DNA of 42,446 nucleotides, from the NCBI GenBank assembly GCA_910584205.1, contig CAJUAA010000037.1, positions 1 to 42,446 on the forward strand, written 5' to 3'. This DNA comes from an uncultured Lachnospiraceae bacterium. GTDB taxonomy: Bacteria; Bacillota; Clostridia; Lachnospirales; Lachnospiraceae. The first letter of the stretch is position 1, and each line of letters starts with the position of its first letter. Under the pieces are notes generated by a model, which saw nothing but the letters and a program-made list of their open reading frames with translations, did not search any database and was not told where the DNA came from. Both the position numbers and the translations under genes were made by a program. Shown here piece by piece: positions 16,418 to 24,018 of the stretch.

Positions 16418-17447
16418 GGAAGATACCTGCTTTCCTGATGATATGGAGGATGCCGTCGATGCTGAGACTGTCGATGTCCGACGGATCGGTGATAGACCTT
16501 ACCTCGGCATCCGGCAGATTGTGCCGCAGGATGAACTCGTACAGGCGGCAGCGTCCGGGGAGCCCGATGAAGACAAACCGTTCTTTGCAGGCCGGATCAA
16601 ACCGGTCCAGCTGTCCAAGCGCCAGCATGTCTTCTGCGGCGATCAGCGATTCAAAAAACAGTTCCCGGGCGTACCAGCTGGTATCCAGCAGCACATCCAG
16701 GAATCGCGGGAACATCATACATCGGACAATGCCTGCCTGCCGAATCCAGGAGACGGCCTCCAGAACGATGGACGGATCGAAGTAGCCTTCCGGTTTTTCG
16801 TCCGTATGTTCCCGTTTTTCTACAGATTTCCCGACGAAGGTCTGGGACAGGATGGCTTCCCTGAGCTGTCCGCTGGTGGTGGTCAGGCTCCCCAGGATCT
16901 CGCCCCGGCCGTTCACCGGGATGAATTTTGTATGGGAAGACAGAACGGTCACCGTGGCGGGAAGCGTGAGGGCGTCCTGAGCTAAAAGTCCCGCGATCTG
17001 TGTCTCCTCCCCACGCATGAAATCCAGATTTCCCACCAGGGAGAAGGGATTTTCCACGGTTTCCGGCATGGGATTTTTGATGCCCCGGACAAAATAGACC
17101 GGGATCTCATAATCGGTCAGGTGAATGTCGTCTACCCGTACGATATGGTCCGCCAGACGTTCCACGCCGCAGGGAGCCATCAGATGGGGAAGCTCGCACA
17201 GTCCGATTTCGGACGTGATCATGCCGGAAGAGAGGATGGCGCGAAACTGTTCCGGTCGGATGCCGGATTCGGCGATGGCGCGGGAAATGGTCTCGTGGAG
17301 TCCCTGCTCCAGGCAGTCGCGGGAACCGGTCATGGAAGTATTGCGCACGCCGACTTTTCTGGCGGCTTTGGCATACACTCTGCCGGTCTCGTCCACGATG
17401 TAGACGCGGGAGTTGGTGGTCCCGCAGTCGATGGTAATATAATACAT
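16410..17447 (-). CDS. 2-dehydro-3-deoxygalactonokinase-like kinase (DgoK family)
   Basis: ATP-dependent kinase of the DgoK family, 345 residues. The N-terminal phosphate loop is TIDCGTTNSR (the family usually has TIDWGTTN), followed by SGMITSEIGLCELPHL and a mid-protein motif (VTVLSSHTKFIPV) matching the family's LPGTHSKWV region. DgoK phosphorylates 2-keto-3-deoxy-galactonate, so this gene is the best pointer to a sugar-acid pathway. The W to C change in the loop and extra length leave room for a different keto-deoxy acid. GGAGG lies 10 nt before ATG 17447. No KDPGal aldolase or dehydratase is adjacent. Confidence 0.85.
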   Translation of the reverse strand: MYYITIDCGTTNSRVYIVDETGRVYAKAARKVGVRNTSMTGSRDCLEQGLHETISRAIAESGIRPEQFRAILSSGMITSEIGLCELPHLMAPCGVERLADHIVRVDDIHLTDYEIPVYFVRGIKNPMPETVENPFSLVGNLDFMRGEETQIAGLLAQDALTLPATVTVLSSHTKFIPVNGRGEILGSLTTTSGQLREAILSQTFVGKSVEKREHTDEKPEGYFDPSIVLEAVSWIRQAGIVRCMMFPRFLDVLLDTSWYARELFFESLIAAEDMLALGQLDRFDPACKERFVFIGLPGRCRLYEFILRHNLPDAEVRSITDPSDIDSLSIDGILHIIRKAGIFHG

Positions 17448-17483
17448 GGTTTTCTAACCTCCGGTAGTTTTGACAGGATGCAC

Positions 17484-18170
17484 CTACAGCTCTGCCACCA
17501 TGGCGATGGGAGCGGCCTCCAGTCCCTTGAAGCGCACAGGGAAGGCGAAAACTGTCTTTGCGGGCTTTTCTGCCTCAAAAAGCTTCTTTGTGTTTACATC
17601 TTCAAAAAGCAGGAGCGTGCGTTCCGGATGCTCCTCATTCACATCCAGAAACGCGTGATGGGCCGGGAACCCCTCGTCTGCGCCGGTGGTGCAGCTGTCC
17701 ACGCTCAGCACATCCATGGCGACGGCCTTCAGCTTCGGGCACTGACGGCGGAGATACTGCGCCGCGTCCACGCCCCAGCATGGGAAATCGTCAATGAACG
17801 CGTGAGGGTCCTGCTCCCGCAGGTCTGCATAACCGGTGTATACCAGCAGAAGGTCGCAGGAAGCCAGCGGTTCCGCATAGGGAAGCAGGTCTTCTTTCGT
17901 GATGCGTCCGCCCTTTGCCTTGGGAATCTTCACCACAAGCGGCGACCGGTAGCAGAAATCCTCGATGGGGATCTGGTCGATGGTCCGGCCGTCCATGGTA
18001 AAATGGCGCGGCGCGTCCACATGGGTGCCGTTGTGCATGTGATGGCGGATGGTGGAGGCGTTGCAGCTGTCTCCGCGGCGGGTCGCGTTGTCCCATACAT
18101 AAGAGTCGTTGGGGTTGGTGGGCCACTTGGGCTCGTCTCCGCCGAACGGATAGCTCAGTTCCAGTAACAT
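17484..18170 (-). CDS. Cyclase-family metal-dependent hydrolase (kynurenine formamidase fold), copy 1
   Basis: PF04199-type hydrolase of 228 residues. The divalent-metal motif HxGTHxDxPxH is intact: H46, H50, D52, H56 in HNGTHVDAPRH. Characterised members hydrolyse N-formylkynurenine, isatin and other cyclic or linear amides; here opening of a lactone or amide of the transported compound is possible. Start ATG 18170, 7 nt after AAAGG; the frame is open further upstream but overlaps the LarA gene and has no ribosome site. A second, shorter paralogue (32392) with its motif at the same residue numbers sits next to the second importer. Confidence 0.88.
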   Translation of the reverse strand: MLLELSYPFGGDEPKWPTNPNDSYVWDNATRRGDSCNASTIRHHMHNGTHVDAPRHFTMDGRTIDQIPIEDFCYRSPLVVKIPKAKGGRITKEDLLPYAEPLASCDLLLVYTGYADLREQDPHAFIDDFPCWGVDAAQYLRRQCPKLKAVAMDVLSVDSCTTGADEGFPAHHAFLDVNEEHPERTLLLFEDVNTKKLFEAEKPAKTVFAFPVRFKGLEAAPIAMVAEL

Positions 18171-18188
18171 GAATATACCTTCTTTCCT

Positions 18189-18201
18189 GATTTGATTTTG
18201 A
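18189..18201. promoter_or_regulatory. Recurrent intergenic word GATTTGATTT (copy 2)
   Basis: GATTTGATTTTGA in the 73-bp gap between the LarA-like and cyclase genes, about 19 bp upstream of the cyclase start. It could mark an internal promoter of the operon or be a chance copy in a short AT-rich gap. Confidence 0.35.
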
Positions 18202-18243
18202 TAATTATTTAACATACTTATCCGGACAGTTTGGGAATCCGTT

Positions 18244-19536
18244 TCAGCCGATTCCGCCGGAAAATGTCTGCCGGTTGATCCACAGGCCCACGGCGGGATT
18301 GGGGATGTAATAAAACGGTTCTCCGTCCGGCGTCCGCTGCCAGCCGGGAGAGAGCTTTTTCGGATCGTAGAGACGGCTGGCTTCCTCATAATCTGCAGAG
18401 GAAAAGCCCACCGATTCGATGTCCTTTCGGAATGCTTCGCCGACCGCAAACGTGATCCGGAACCGTCCTTCCACGGAGCCGTGGATCAGATGGGCGGCGG
18501 CGCCCATATTCTGCCTTAAGGCTTCTCCCTCCGGAGCCCGCAGGGCCGCCAGGATCTTCTCCTGTCCGCAGTAGCCGTAGGTCCGGATCAGGGCGTCCAT
18601 GCGAGGGTCTTCCCCAAAGGTGTGCAGGCCGGGAGCCAGGATCAGCAGTTCTCCGTCGTCTTCCATGGCCATGCGGACCCGGTAGATGGCCTTGCTTCCG
18701 ACCCAGGTGCTGCGGAATTCTTTCGGATCCAGGTACGCCACGCATTTTTTCAGTCCCTGAGGCAGAAACGTGATGTTGGTTTTCTGAGACAGGGCGATGG
18801 CGTCTTCCAGAACCTTCCGCCCGTTTCCGATGAAAAGCCCGTGGACCCGGGTCTGGTCGTCCTGGACCGTGCAGACGGTCAGCACGAAGACGATGGGACG
18901 GTCCGCCAGATAATGAGTCAGGCCGTAGTCGAACAGCTCCCTCACGGGTGTGTGGTCCCGTCCCAGAATGCGTTCCAGCCCGTAGAGGGCGCCCAGCATG
19001 TGGGATTTATGGATCATGTCGCTGCCGCCCACGCCGACGAACAGGTTTTTGGAGTAGCTGGCCATGCCCACCACCTCGTGGGGGACCACCTGGCCGATGG
19101 AGAGAATCAGGTCGTAGGAATGATCCATGACTCTTTGGTTGATCTCCACATCGATGGGGGTGTCCCAGAGCCCTTCAGATTTTTCCTTCAGAAATGCCCC
19201 GGGCACGCTTCCAAGCTTTACCACATCGGTTCTCCAGTTGTGGGGGATGAACGTCTCATACGGAATATCTCCGAACATGGCAGCGGTTTCCTCCGGAGTC
19301 AGCGGATAGTGGGAGCCAAGGGCCGGCAGAATATCGGCCTGGCAGCCCTGTTCCGTCAGCATGTGATAGTAGAGGTTGGTGATGAGCCCTCCGCCGGAGT
19401 GGCAGCGGGTATAATCCGGTGGAATCAAAAGTACCCGGCGCAGGGATTTTCCCGCCAGACTTTCCGAAAGAGCGGATTTGATCTGCTCCCGGTTCAGCCC
19501 GGCGGGACAGGATTCATAATAAGCCCGGCAGCCCAT
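18244..19536 (-). CDS. LarA-family nickel-pincer racemase/epimerase
   Basis: About 430 residues matching lactate racemase LarA (DUF2088). LarA uses a nickel pincer nucleotide cofactor to invert a 2-hydroxyacid carbon by hydride transfer. Counting from ATG 19536, the active-site pattern is kept: D41 and R44 (PPDYTR), H76 (GSHYP), H153 (VVPHE), the cofactor-linking K163 (YSKN, ten residues after the His as in lactate LarA) and H179 (MIHKSH). Homologues are known for lactate, malate and gluconate-type substrates; the sugar-acid context favours a C2 epimerase. It starts 2 nt after the SDR stop; a TTG at 19542 overlapping that stop is the alternative. The cofactor genes larB, larC and larE are not in the window. 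Confidence 0.85.
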   Translation of the reverse strand: MGCRAYYESCPAGLNREQIKSALSESLAGKSLRRVLLIPPDYTRCHSGGGLITNLYYHMLTEQGCQADILPALGSHYPLTPEETAAMFGDIPYETFIPHNWRTDVVKLGSVPGAFLKEKSEGLWDTPIDVEINQRVMDHSYDLILSIGQVVPHEVVGMASYSKNLFVGVGGSDMIHKSHMLGALYGLERILGRDHTPVRELFDYGLTHYLADRPIVFVLTVCTVQDDQTRVHGLFIGNGRKVLEDAIALSQKTNITFLPQGLKKCVAYLDPKEFRSTWVGSKAIYRVRMAMEDDGELLILAPGLHTFGEDPRMDALIRTYGYCGQEKILAALRAPEGEALRQNMGAAAHLIHGSVEGRFRITFAVGEAFRKDIESVGFSSADYEEASRLYDPKKLSPGWQRTPDGEPFYYIPNPAVGLWINRQTFSGGIG

Positions 19537-19538
19537 AT

Positions 19539-20336
19539 TCAATAGGTGCCGGTGCAGGGCTGTCCGGTGTGGCAGGTGATGCCGCCGTCCACAGGCAGGT
19601 TGACGCCGTTGATGAAATCGGATTCCCTGGATGCCAGGAAGACCACTGCATTGGCGACTTCCACCGGGTCGGCAATGCAGTGGACCGGATAGGCGTTTCG
19701 GAACATCTCTTCCGAACCGGGAACACAGTCAAAGGTATGCTGGGCGATGTCCGTGCGGATGACGCCGGGGCATACGGCGTTGACCCGGATGTTGTCGTCC
19801 GCGTAATCAAGCGCCATGGCTCTGGTCAGGTTTGTGATGGCGCCCTTGGCCGTATTGTATGCGCACATGGCGTAATCGGCGCGTATGCCGGAGACGGAAG
19901 ACATGTTGATGATGCTTCCGTAATGTCCTTCCAGCATCTGGGGAAGCAGATAATAGGAGACCAGGTACAGCCCCCGCAGGTCCACATTCATGATGCGGTC
20001 CCAGGCGTCCGGAGCAGTCTCGTGGAGCCTGCCCGCCAGATGGATGCCCGCGTTGTTGAAGAGGATCTCACAGTTGCCGAATTCATGTTTTACAAAGGCG
20101 GCCAGGGCTTTGACCTGTTCTTCGTCGCTGACGTCGCAGGGGAAGAAGCGGACCTGGTCCCCCAGGCCGTCGGCCTTTAATTCCTCCAGCAAAGACAGTC
20201 CCTTATCTTTGCTGCGGTTGCAGAAGACCACTCTGGCGCCCTCTTCCGCAAAGCGGCGGACCGTGGAACGGCCGATGCCGGAACCGCCGCCGGTGATGAC
20301 GCTGATACGGTTTTTTAATCTCATGGTATGGTTCAT
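19539..20336 (-). CDS. Short-chain dehydrogenase/reductase (classical SDR)
   Basis: 265-residue NAD(P)-dependent oxidoreductase resembling glucose/gluconate-type SDRs. Cofactor motif TGGGSGIG at 15-22, NNAG at 94-97, catalytic S147, Y160 and K164. VVFCNRSK after the second strand has N-R rather than D, which hints at NADP. RBS AAAGGA lies 7 nt before ATG 20336. It is translationally close to LarA (2-nt gap), so the two may act in succession on one hydroxyacid. Distinct from the SDR at 7014. Confidence 0.92.
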   Translation of the reverse strand: MNHTMRLKNRISVITGGGSGIGRSTVRRFAEEGARVVFCNRSKDKGLSLLEELKADGLGDQVRFFPCDVSDEEQVKALAAFVKHEFGNCEILFNNAGIHLAGRLHETAPDAWDRIMNVDLRGLYLVSYYLLPQMLEGHYGSIINMSSVSGIRADYAMCAYNTAKGAITNLTRAMALDYADDNIRVNAVCPGVIRTDIAQHTFDCVPGSEEMFRNAYPVHCIADPVEVANAVVFLASRESDFINGVNLPVDGGITCHTGQPCTGTY

Positions 20337-20365
20337 CCTTTCTTCTCTTATGGTGGGGAACCGCG

Positions 20366-20968
20366 TCAGGCGTTCATGTCCGCGATCAGGGCCCCGGAGG
20401 AAGTGATCTCTCCAAAATGGGGGAGAATGAGTTTGATGGCAAACTCATGCATCTCCTGGGTCCAGGAAGCGCAGCAGTCCTCTACCACATGCATGTTGTA
20501 GCCCAGCTCGGAGCCGTAGCGGGCCGTGCTGTCCACCACAAAATTGGTGGCGACGCCGCACAGATACAGGTCGGTGATCCCTCTGGCCCGGAGGATCTGA
20601 TCCAGCGTCGTATAGGAGAACGCACTGGTGTTCGTATTGCGGATCATGATGTCGCCCGGCTGCGGCCTGATGACGTCGGGATTTTCCGTGCCCCACGTGC
20701 CCGCCAGGAAGGAGTTGGTGGTACGGGAGTCGGTGCAGATGGGCAGATTGTGGTCGCCCAGCTCCGGATATCCCTCGGAAAACATGTTGTTTACATAAAA
20801 AACCTGCATGCCGTGTTTTCTGGCTTCCGCCAGAGTCCTCTGAATGACCTCCAGCGTGCCCCGGCGGCTGATCTCGGCAAATGCGCCGGAGTGGCTGTAG
20901 AGTCCCTTGGGGTCCACGATGTCATTCTGGCAGTGCATGACCAGAATGCCGCTTTTTTTTGTGTCCAT
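20366..20968 (-). CDS. Isochorismatase-like cysteine hydrolase
   Basis: 200-residue member of the isochorismatase/nicotinamidase superfamily, which hydrolyses amides or vinyl ethers with an Asp-Lys-Cys triad. D16 (CQND) and C137 (LYLCGVATNF) are clear. The usual Lys four residues before SAF is not: the segment reads IMIRNTNTSAF, placing N111 there and R110 beside it. The activity may therefore differ or R110 may replace the Lys. Start ATG 20968 after AAGGAGG at 6 nt spacing; the open frame upstream to 21022 overlaps the RraA-like gene end and lacks a ribosome site. It lies in the catabolic operon with 29-31 bp gaps on both sides. Confidence 0.87.
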   Translation of the reverse strand: MDTKKSGILVMHCQNDIVDPKGLYSHSGAFAEISRRGTLEVIQRTLAEARKHGMQVFYVNNMFSEGYPELGDHNLPICTDSRTTNSFLAGTWGTENPDVIRPQPGDIMIRNTNTSAFSYTTLDQILRARGITDLYLCGVATNFVVDSTARYGSELGYNMHVVEDCCASWTQEMHEFAIKLILPHFGEITSSGALIADMNA

Positions 20969-20999
20969 AAAATACCTCCTTAAAAATAATATGTACCGG

Positions 21000-21656
21000 T
21001 CAGATCGCGCCGATCTCCGCATAGGCCTGCTGCAGGGAAGAACCGTTTAAAAGCCTGCTGCGGACGTCGTTTTCCTTTTCGATGGTCTGCAGCGCGTCGT
21101 CGATGACTTCCTCCACCAGGTCCTTCGGGATGATGACTACGCCGTCGATGTCGCCGAAGATGTAGTCGCCTGGACGGATGGTGACGCCGTCGATGGTCAC
21201 GGGGATCTGGCATTCATTGATCTCGCAGCGGCCCTTGGAAGTCAGCGGGTTTTTCCCCCGGAAAAACATGGGGAAATCCATTTCGTTCAGTGCCTTCATA
21301 TCCCGGGCGTACGCGTCGATGAGGACGCCCGCGCCTTTGCGGCTCTGGACCGCGGTGGCGAACAGTTCGCCGAAGACTGCACAGTTGTAGTGGCCGCGGG
21401 TGACCAGCACGTAGATCTCGTTTTCGCCCAGCTGGTCCACCACCTTACACTGTGCGGTAAGCGGGTCTTCCGGCATGGAGTATACTTCCGTGCCGATGCT
21501 GGTAAATGCAGGTCCGAAGATGACCGTGCGGTCGTTGAGGCCGTGAATTCCGTTGCTCAGCGCCTGATTGCGGTATCCCTTCTGATCCAGTACGTCGCAG
21601 AGAATGCCGGCGTAGAGTGTTTCCTTCAGTTCGTCTATTCTGTTGTCATATTTCAT
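21000..21656 (-). CDS. RraA-family / 4-hydroxy-4-methyl-2-oxoglutarate aldolase-like protein
   Basis: 218 residues. Family members of this size are metal-dependent aldolases or oxaloacetate decarboxylases that release pyruvate, while E. coli RraA itself inhibits RNase E. The aldolase signature is present: GEL at 96-98 followed about 20 residues later by R118-D119 (YARDM), and the C-terminal GDIDGVVIIP. This favours a catalytic retro-aldol role on a keto acid made by the operon. AGGAGG lies 8 nt from ATG 21656. Second gene of the operon, 104 bp after the Ldh-family gene. Confidence 0.88.
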   Translation of the reverse strand: MKYDNRIDELKETLYAGILCDVLDQKGYRNQALSNGIHGLNDRTVIFGPAFTSIGTEVYSMPEDPLTAQCKVVDQLGENEIYVLVTRGHYNCAVFGELFATAVQSRKGAGVLIDAYARDMKALNEMDFPMFFRGKNPLTSKGRCEINECQIPVTIDGVTIRPGDYIFGDIDGVVIIPKDLVEEVIDDALQTIEKENDVRSRLLNGSSLQQAYAEIGAI

Positions 21657-21760
21657 GAGATTGTCCTCCTGTTCTGTGTCCGGTATCCGCTTATGGCGAG
21701 CCCGGTATGTGATGTCCGGTCTCTGTTTGCGGCGGATCCGGCGTATGATTTTCCTGTATT

Positions 21761-22843
21761 TTAGTTAAAATAGTCTTCGTAGCGCAGGCCCACATGCTGT
21801 CCGATGGCTTTCAATTCATCGATGGTCTTATCGCTGGCGGGGATTCCGGTTTCCATCTTTTCCTTCATGGATTCCATCTCCTTTTCCCCATGAGTGTAGA
21901 TTCGGTCATGGCCGTCTGCTTTGGCGCTGTCCCGGAGCTCCTGGAGCAGTGTGGACATCCGTTTGCGGATCTCCTTTTTGTCCCCGAACAGGCCGTAGTC
22001 CAGCGCCAGGAAACCAAAGCTGGTATCGCCCATGCCGCCGTTCTGTACATGAGGAGAGGTATGTCCTCCGGACAGGATGCCCGTGCAGAGTTCGGCGATG
22101 ATGCCGAATCCGTAGCCCTTGTGGGAGCCGGTGTCGATGCTGGAGCCTCCGATGGGGAAAATGCCTCCGTATTCTTTGGCGTTGATGTTGTCCAGTACAT
22201 GCCTGGCGTCAGAACAGCTTGCCCCCGATTCGTCCGCCGCCCATCCGTCCTTCAGCGGAAGCCCGCGCTTGTTGTAGATCTCCAGCTTTCCGCGGGGAAC
22301 CACCGTGGTGGCTGCGTCGAACCAGAAGTCGTACGGGTCCGCGGGCATGCACAGCGCCAGCGGGCTGGTGCCCAGCATGGGCTGCTTCCCGAAGGTGGGG
22401 ATGGCGATGGCCTCCGTATTGGTGGAGCTGGCCCCCAGAAGGTCCTCCTTTGCCGCCATTTTGGCGTAATATCCGGCAATACCGTAGTGGTTGCAGTTGC
22501 GGACGGTCACGGCTCCGAAACCGTGGGCCTTCGCTTTCCGGATGGCCAGATTCATGGCCATGGAAGCGGTGGTCTGTCCCATGGTGCGCGCGCCTTCGAT
22601 GACCGCGGACAGCGGCGTCTCGAACAGGATCTTCGGTTTCGCTTCGGCGTCCACCAGATTCCGTACCAGAGAGTTGTGATAACGGATCATCCGCTGGATT
22701 CCGTGGGACTCGATGCCGTACAGATCGGCCGTCAGGACCACGTCTACGATGCACCGGCATTCTTCTCGGGAAAATCCATGCCGTTCAAAAATGTCTTCGC
22801 AGTACGTGCGTGCCTTATGGACGGGTAAATAAGAATAAGACAT
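21761..22843 (-). CDS. Ldh-family (malate/L-lactate/sugar-keto-acid) dehydrogenase
   Basis: NAD(P)-dependent oxidoreductase of the PF02615 family (malate, ureidoglycolate, sulfolactate and 2,3-diketo-gulonate reductases), 360 residues. Conserved features: VRNCNHYGIAGYYA with the catalytic His, LGTSPLALCMPA, and the late GSHKGYGF cofactor motif. First gene of the catabolic operon. The frame is open to an ATG at 22882, but that ATG overlaps the -10 box at 22881-22886; ATG 22843 sits 9 nt after a perfect GGAGGT and is the start used here. Likely oxidises the imported 2-hydroxyacid or reduces its keto form. Confidence 0.9.
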   Translation of the reverse strand: MSYSYLPVHKARTYCEDIFERHGFSREECRCIVDVVLTADLYGIESHGIQRMIRYHNSLVRNLVDAEAKPKILFETPLSAVIEGARTMGQTTASMAMNLAIRKAKAHGFGAVTVRNCNHYGIAGYYAKMAAKEDLLGASSTNTEAIAIPTFGKQPMLGTSPLALCMPADPYDFWFDAATTVVPRGKLEIYNKRGLPLKDGWAADESGASCSDARHVLDNINAKEYGGIFPIGGSSIDTGSHKGYGFGIIAELCTGILSGGHTSPHVQNGGMGDTSFGFLALDYGLFGDKKEIRKRMSTLLQELRDSAKADGHDRIYTHGEKEMESMKEKMETGIPASDKTIDELKAIGQHVGLRYEDYFN

Positions 22844-22880
22844 GATGCTTACACCTCCAGTTTGGTTGATTTTTTTGTTC

Positions 22881-22886
22881 ATTATA
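22881..22886 (-). promoter_or_regulatory. TATAAT -10 box of the catabolic operon, no matching -35
   Basis: A perfect TATAAT on the minus strand, but the hexamer 17 nt upstream reads TGGGCT. A consensus -10 without a -35 suggests an activator-dependent promoter. The repeated word at 22939 lies about 55 bp upstream. Confidence 0.6.
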
Positions 22887-22938
22887 GTTCCGCAGCCGGG
22901 GAAAGCCCATTAAATCTTAAGCGGAAAACTTTCAGTTT

Positions 22939-22970
22939 GATTTGATTTTGAAAAGAAAACATGCTATCAT
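22939..22970 (+). promoter_or_regulatory. Sensor-operon promoter overlapping GATTTGATTT (copy 3)
   Basis: TTGATT (22942-22947), a 17-nt spacer and an extended -10 TGCTATCAT (22962-22970). The -35 lies inside the word GATTTGATTTTGAAAAG (22939-22955). A regulator bound there could repress or modulate its own operon and activate the divergent catabolic promoter. Confidence 0.65.
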
Positions 22971-23015
22971 TTTCGTGTGACTGATCCGGAGTACGCAGGG
23001 GAATACGGGGGAAAT

Positions 23016-24008
23016 ATGAAGAAAAACAGGAAATATATCTGGATCCTGGCACTGTCTGCTGCGATCGTGTATACGGGCACCAGGTCTTTCCCGGTGTCGG
23101 ATCACCGGGAGATGTACAGCCCGCAGCAGGAGGAAGGGCTCAGGGTAGGGTTTTCCATGGTGGAGGGAAGCAACCGCTGGGTGACAAAGACTTATGAGGA
23201 AATATCGTCGTCGGTAGCCGGAATCGGGGGAGAGCTGATCTACCATGAACCGGAGGAGAACAGCCGCCAGTGGCAGTACCAGGATGCCATGGCGCTGCTT
23301 CAGGAGGATATCGACTACCTGGTGCTGCTTCCTCGGGAGGAGAGCATCATCTCGGATATCGCGAAGGCGGCAGAGGAACGCGGAGTGCCGGTGATCCTGG
23401 TGTCCCGCGTCAACCGCGTCAATGAAGAGTGTGCGGCTACCATTTCCATTGACTATGTAAAAGAAGGGAAACTCTGCGCCCAGGAGCTGGCGCAGGCGCT
23501 TCAGAACAGAGAATGCATCATTGTGGAGATCATGGGGCCGGACTGCTCCAGCATCGCCGAAGACCGGATGATGGGTTTCCGCAGGGAAGTGCAGGAGCAT
23601 CCCAACATGACGATTCTGAAATCGATCCCGGGCGCTTTTGATCAGACGATTGCCCGGGACCTTATGAGCGAGATCATCCGCGCCAATCCGCGGGGCACCT
23701 TCAACGCGGTGTTTGCCAGCAGCGACGAGGACGGCCTGGGGGCGCTGCAGGCGCTGAAGCTGGCGGGTTATCAGATGGAAAAGGATGTGGCAATTGTCTC
23801 TGTCGGAGGAATTCAGGACGCCATCAAGGCGGTGGTGGCCGGAGAATATACAGCATCCATAGAGAGCGGCCGGGGGCTTGGCTATACCGTGTCGGAGATC
23901 ATTACACGCCTGGAAAAAGGAGACGACAGTTCCAGGTTTTTTGTCATTCCCTACCGGGTGTTCAACAGTGACATCGGGGAACAGGCTCTGATGCTGCAGA
24001 TGTATTGA
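23016..24008 (+). CDS. Membrane-anchored sugar-binding sensor protein (RbsB/XylF fold)
   Basis: About 331 residues. An N-terminal membrane segment (residues 7-20, IWILALSAAIVYTG) without a lipobox Cys is followed by a periplasmic binding-protein domain (LRVGFSMVEGSNRW; lobe 2 NAVFASSDEDGLGALQALKLAG). It is encoded 10 bp before a YesM/LytS-type histidine kinase, not with a transporter. This matches the three-component arrangement of the clostridial XylFII-LytS-YesN xylose sensor, in which the binding protein presents ligand to the kinase. ATG 23016 follows GGGGGA; an upstream GTG at 22977 sits at the predicted transcription start and is disfavoured. Distinct from the two transport binding proteins. 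Confidence 0.85.
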   Translation: MKKNRKYIWILALSAAIVYTGTRSFPVSDHREMYSPQQEEGLRVGFSMVEGSNRWVTKTYEEISSSVAGIGGELIYHEPEENSRQWQYQDAMALLQEDIDYLVLLPREESIISDIAKAAEERGVPVILVSRVNRVNEECAATISIDYVKEGKLCAQELAQALQNRECIIVEIMGPDCSSIAEDRMMGFRREVQEHPNMTILKSIPGAFDQTIARDLMSEIIRANPRGTFNAVFASSDEDGLGALQALKLAGYQMEKDVAIVSVGGIQDAIKAVVAGEYTASIESGRGLGYTVSEIITRLEKGDDSSRFFVIPYRVFNSDIGEQALMLQMY

Positions 24009-24018
24009 GAGGCTGAAT

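Noticed and set aside
22977..23015. GTG start of the sensor protein at the predicted transcription start (leaderless mRNA)
   Set aside because: It would place 13 polar residues before a normal signal-anchor; GGGGGA before ATG 23016 explains initiation better.
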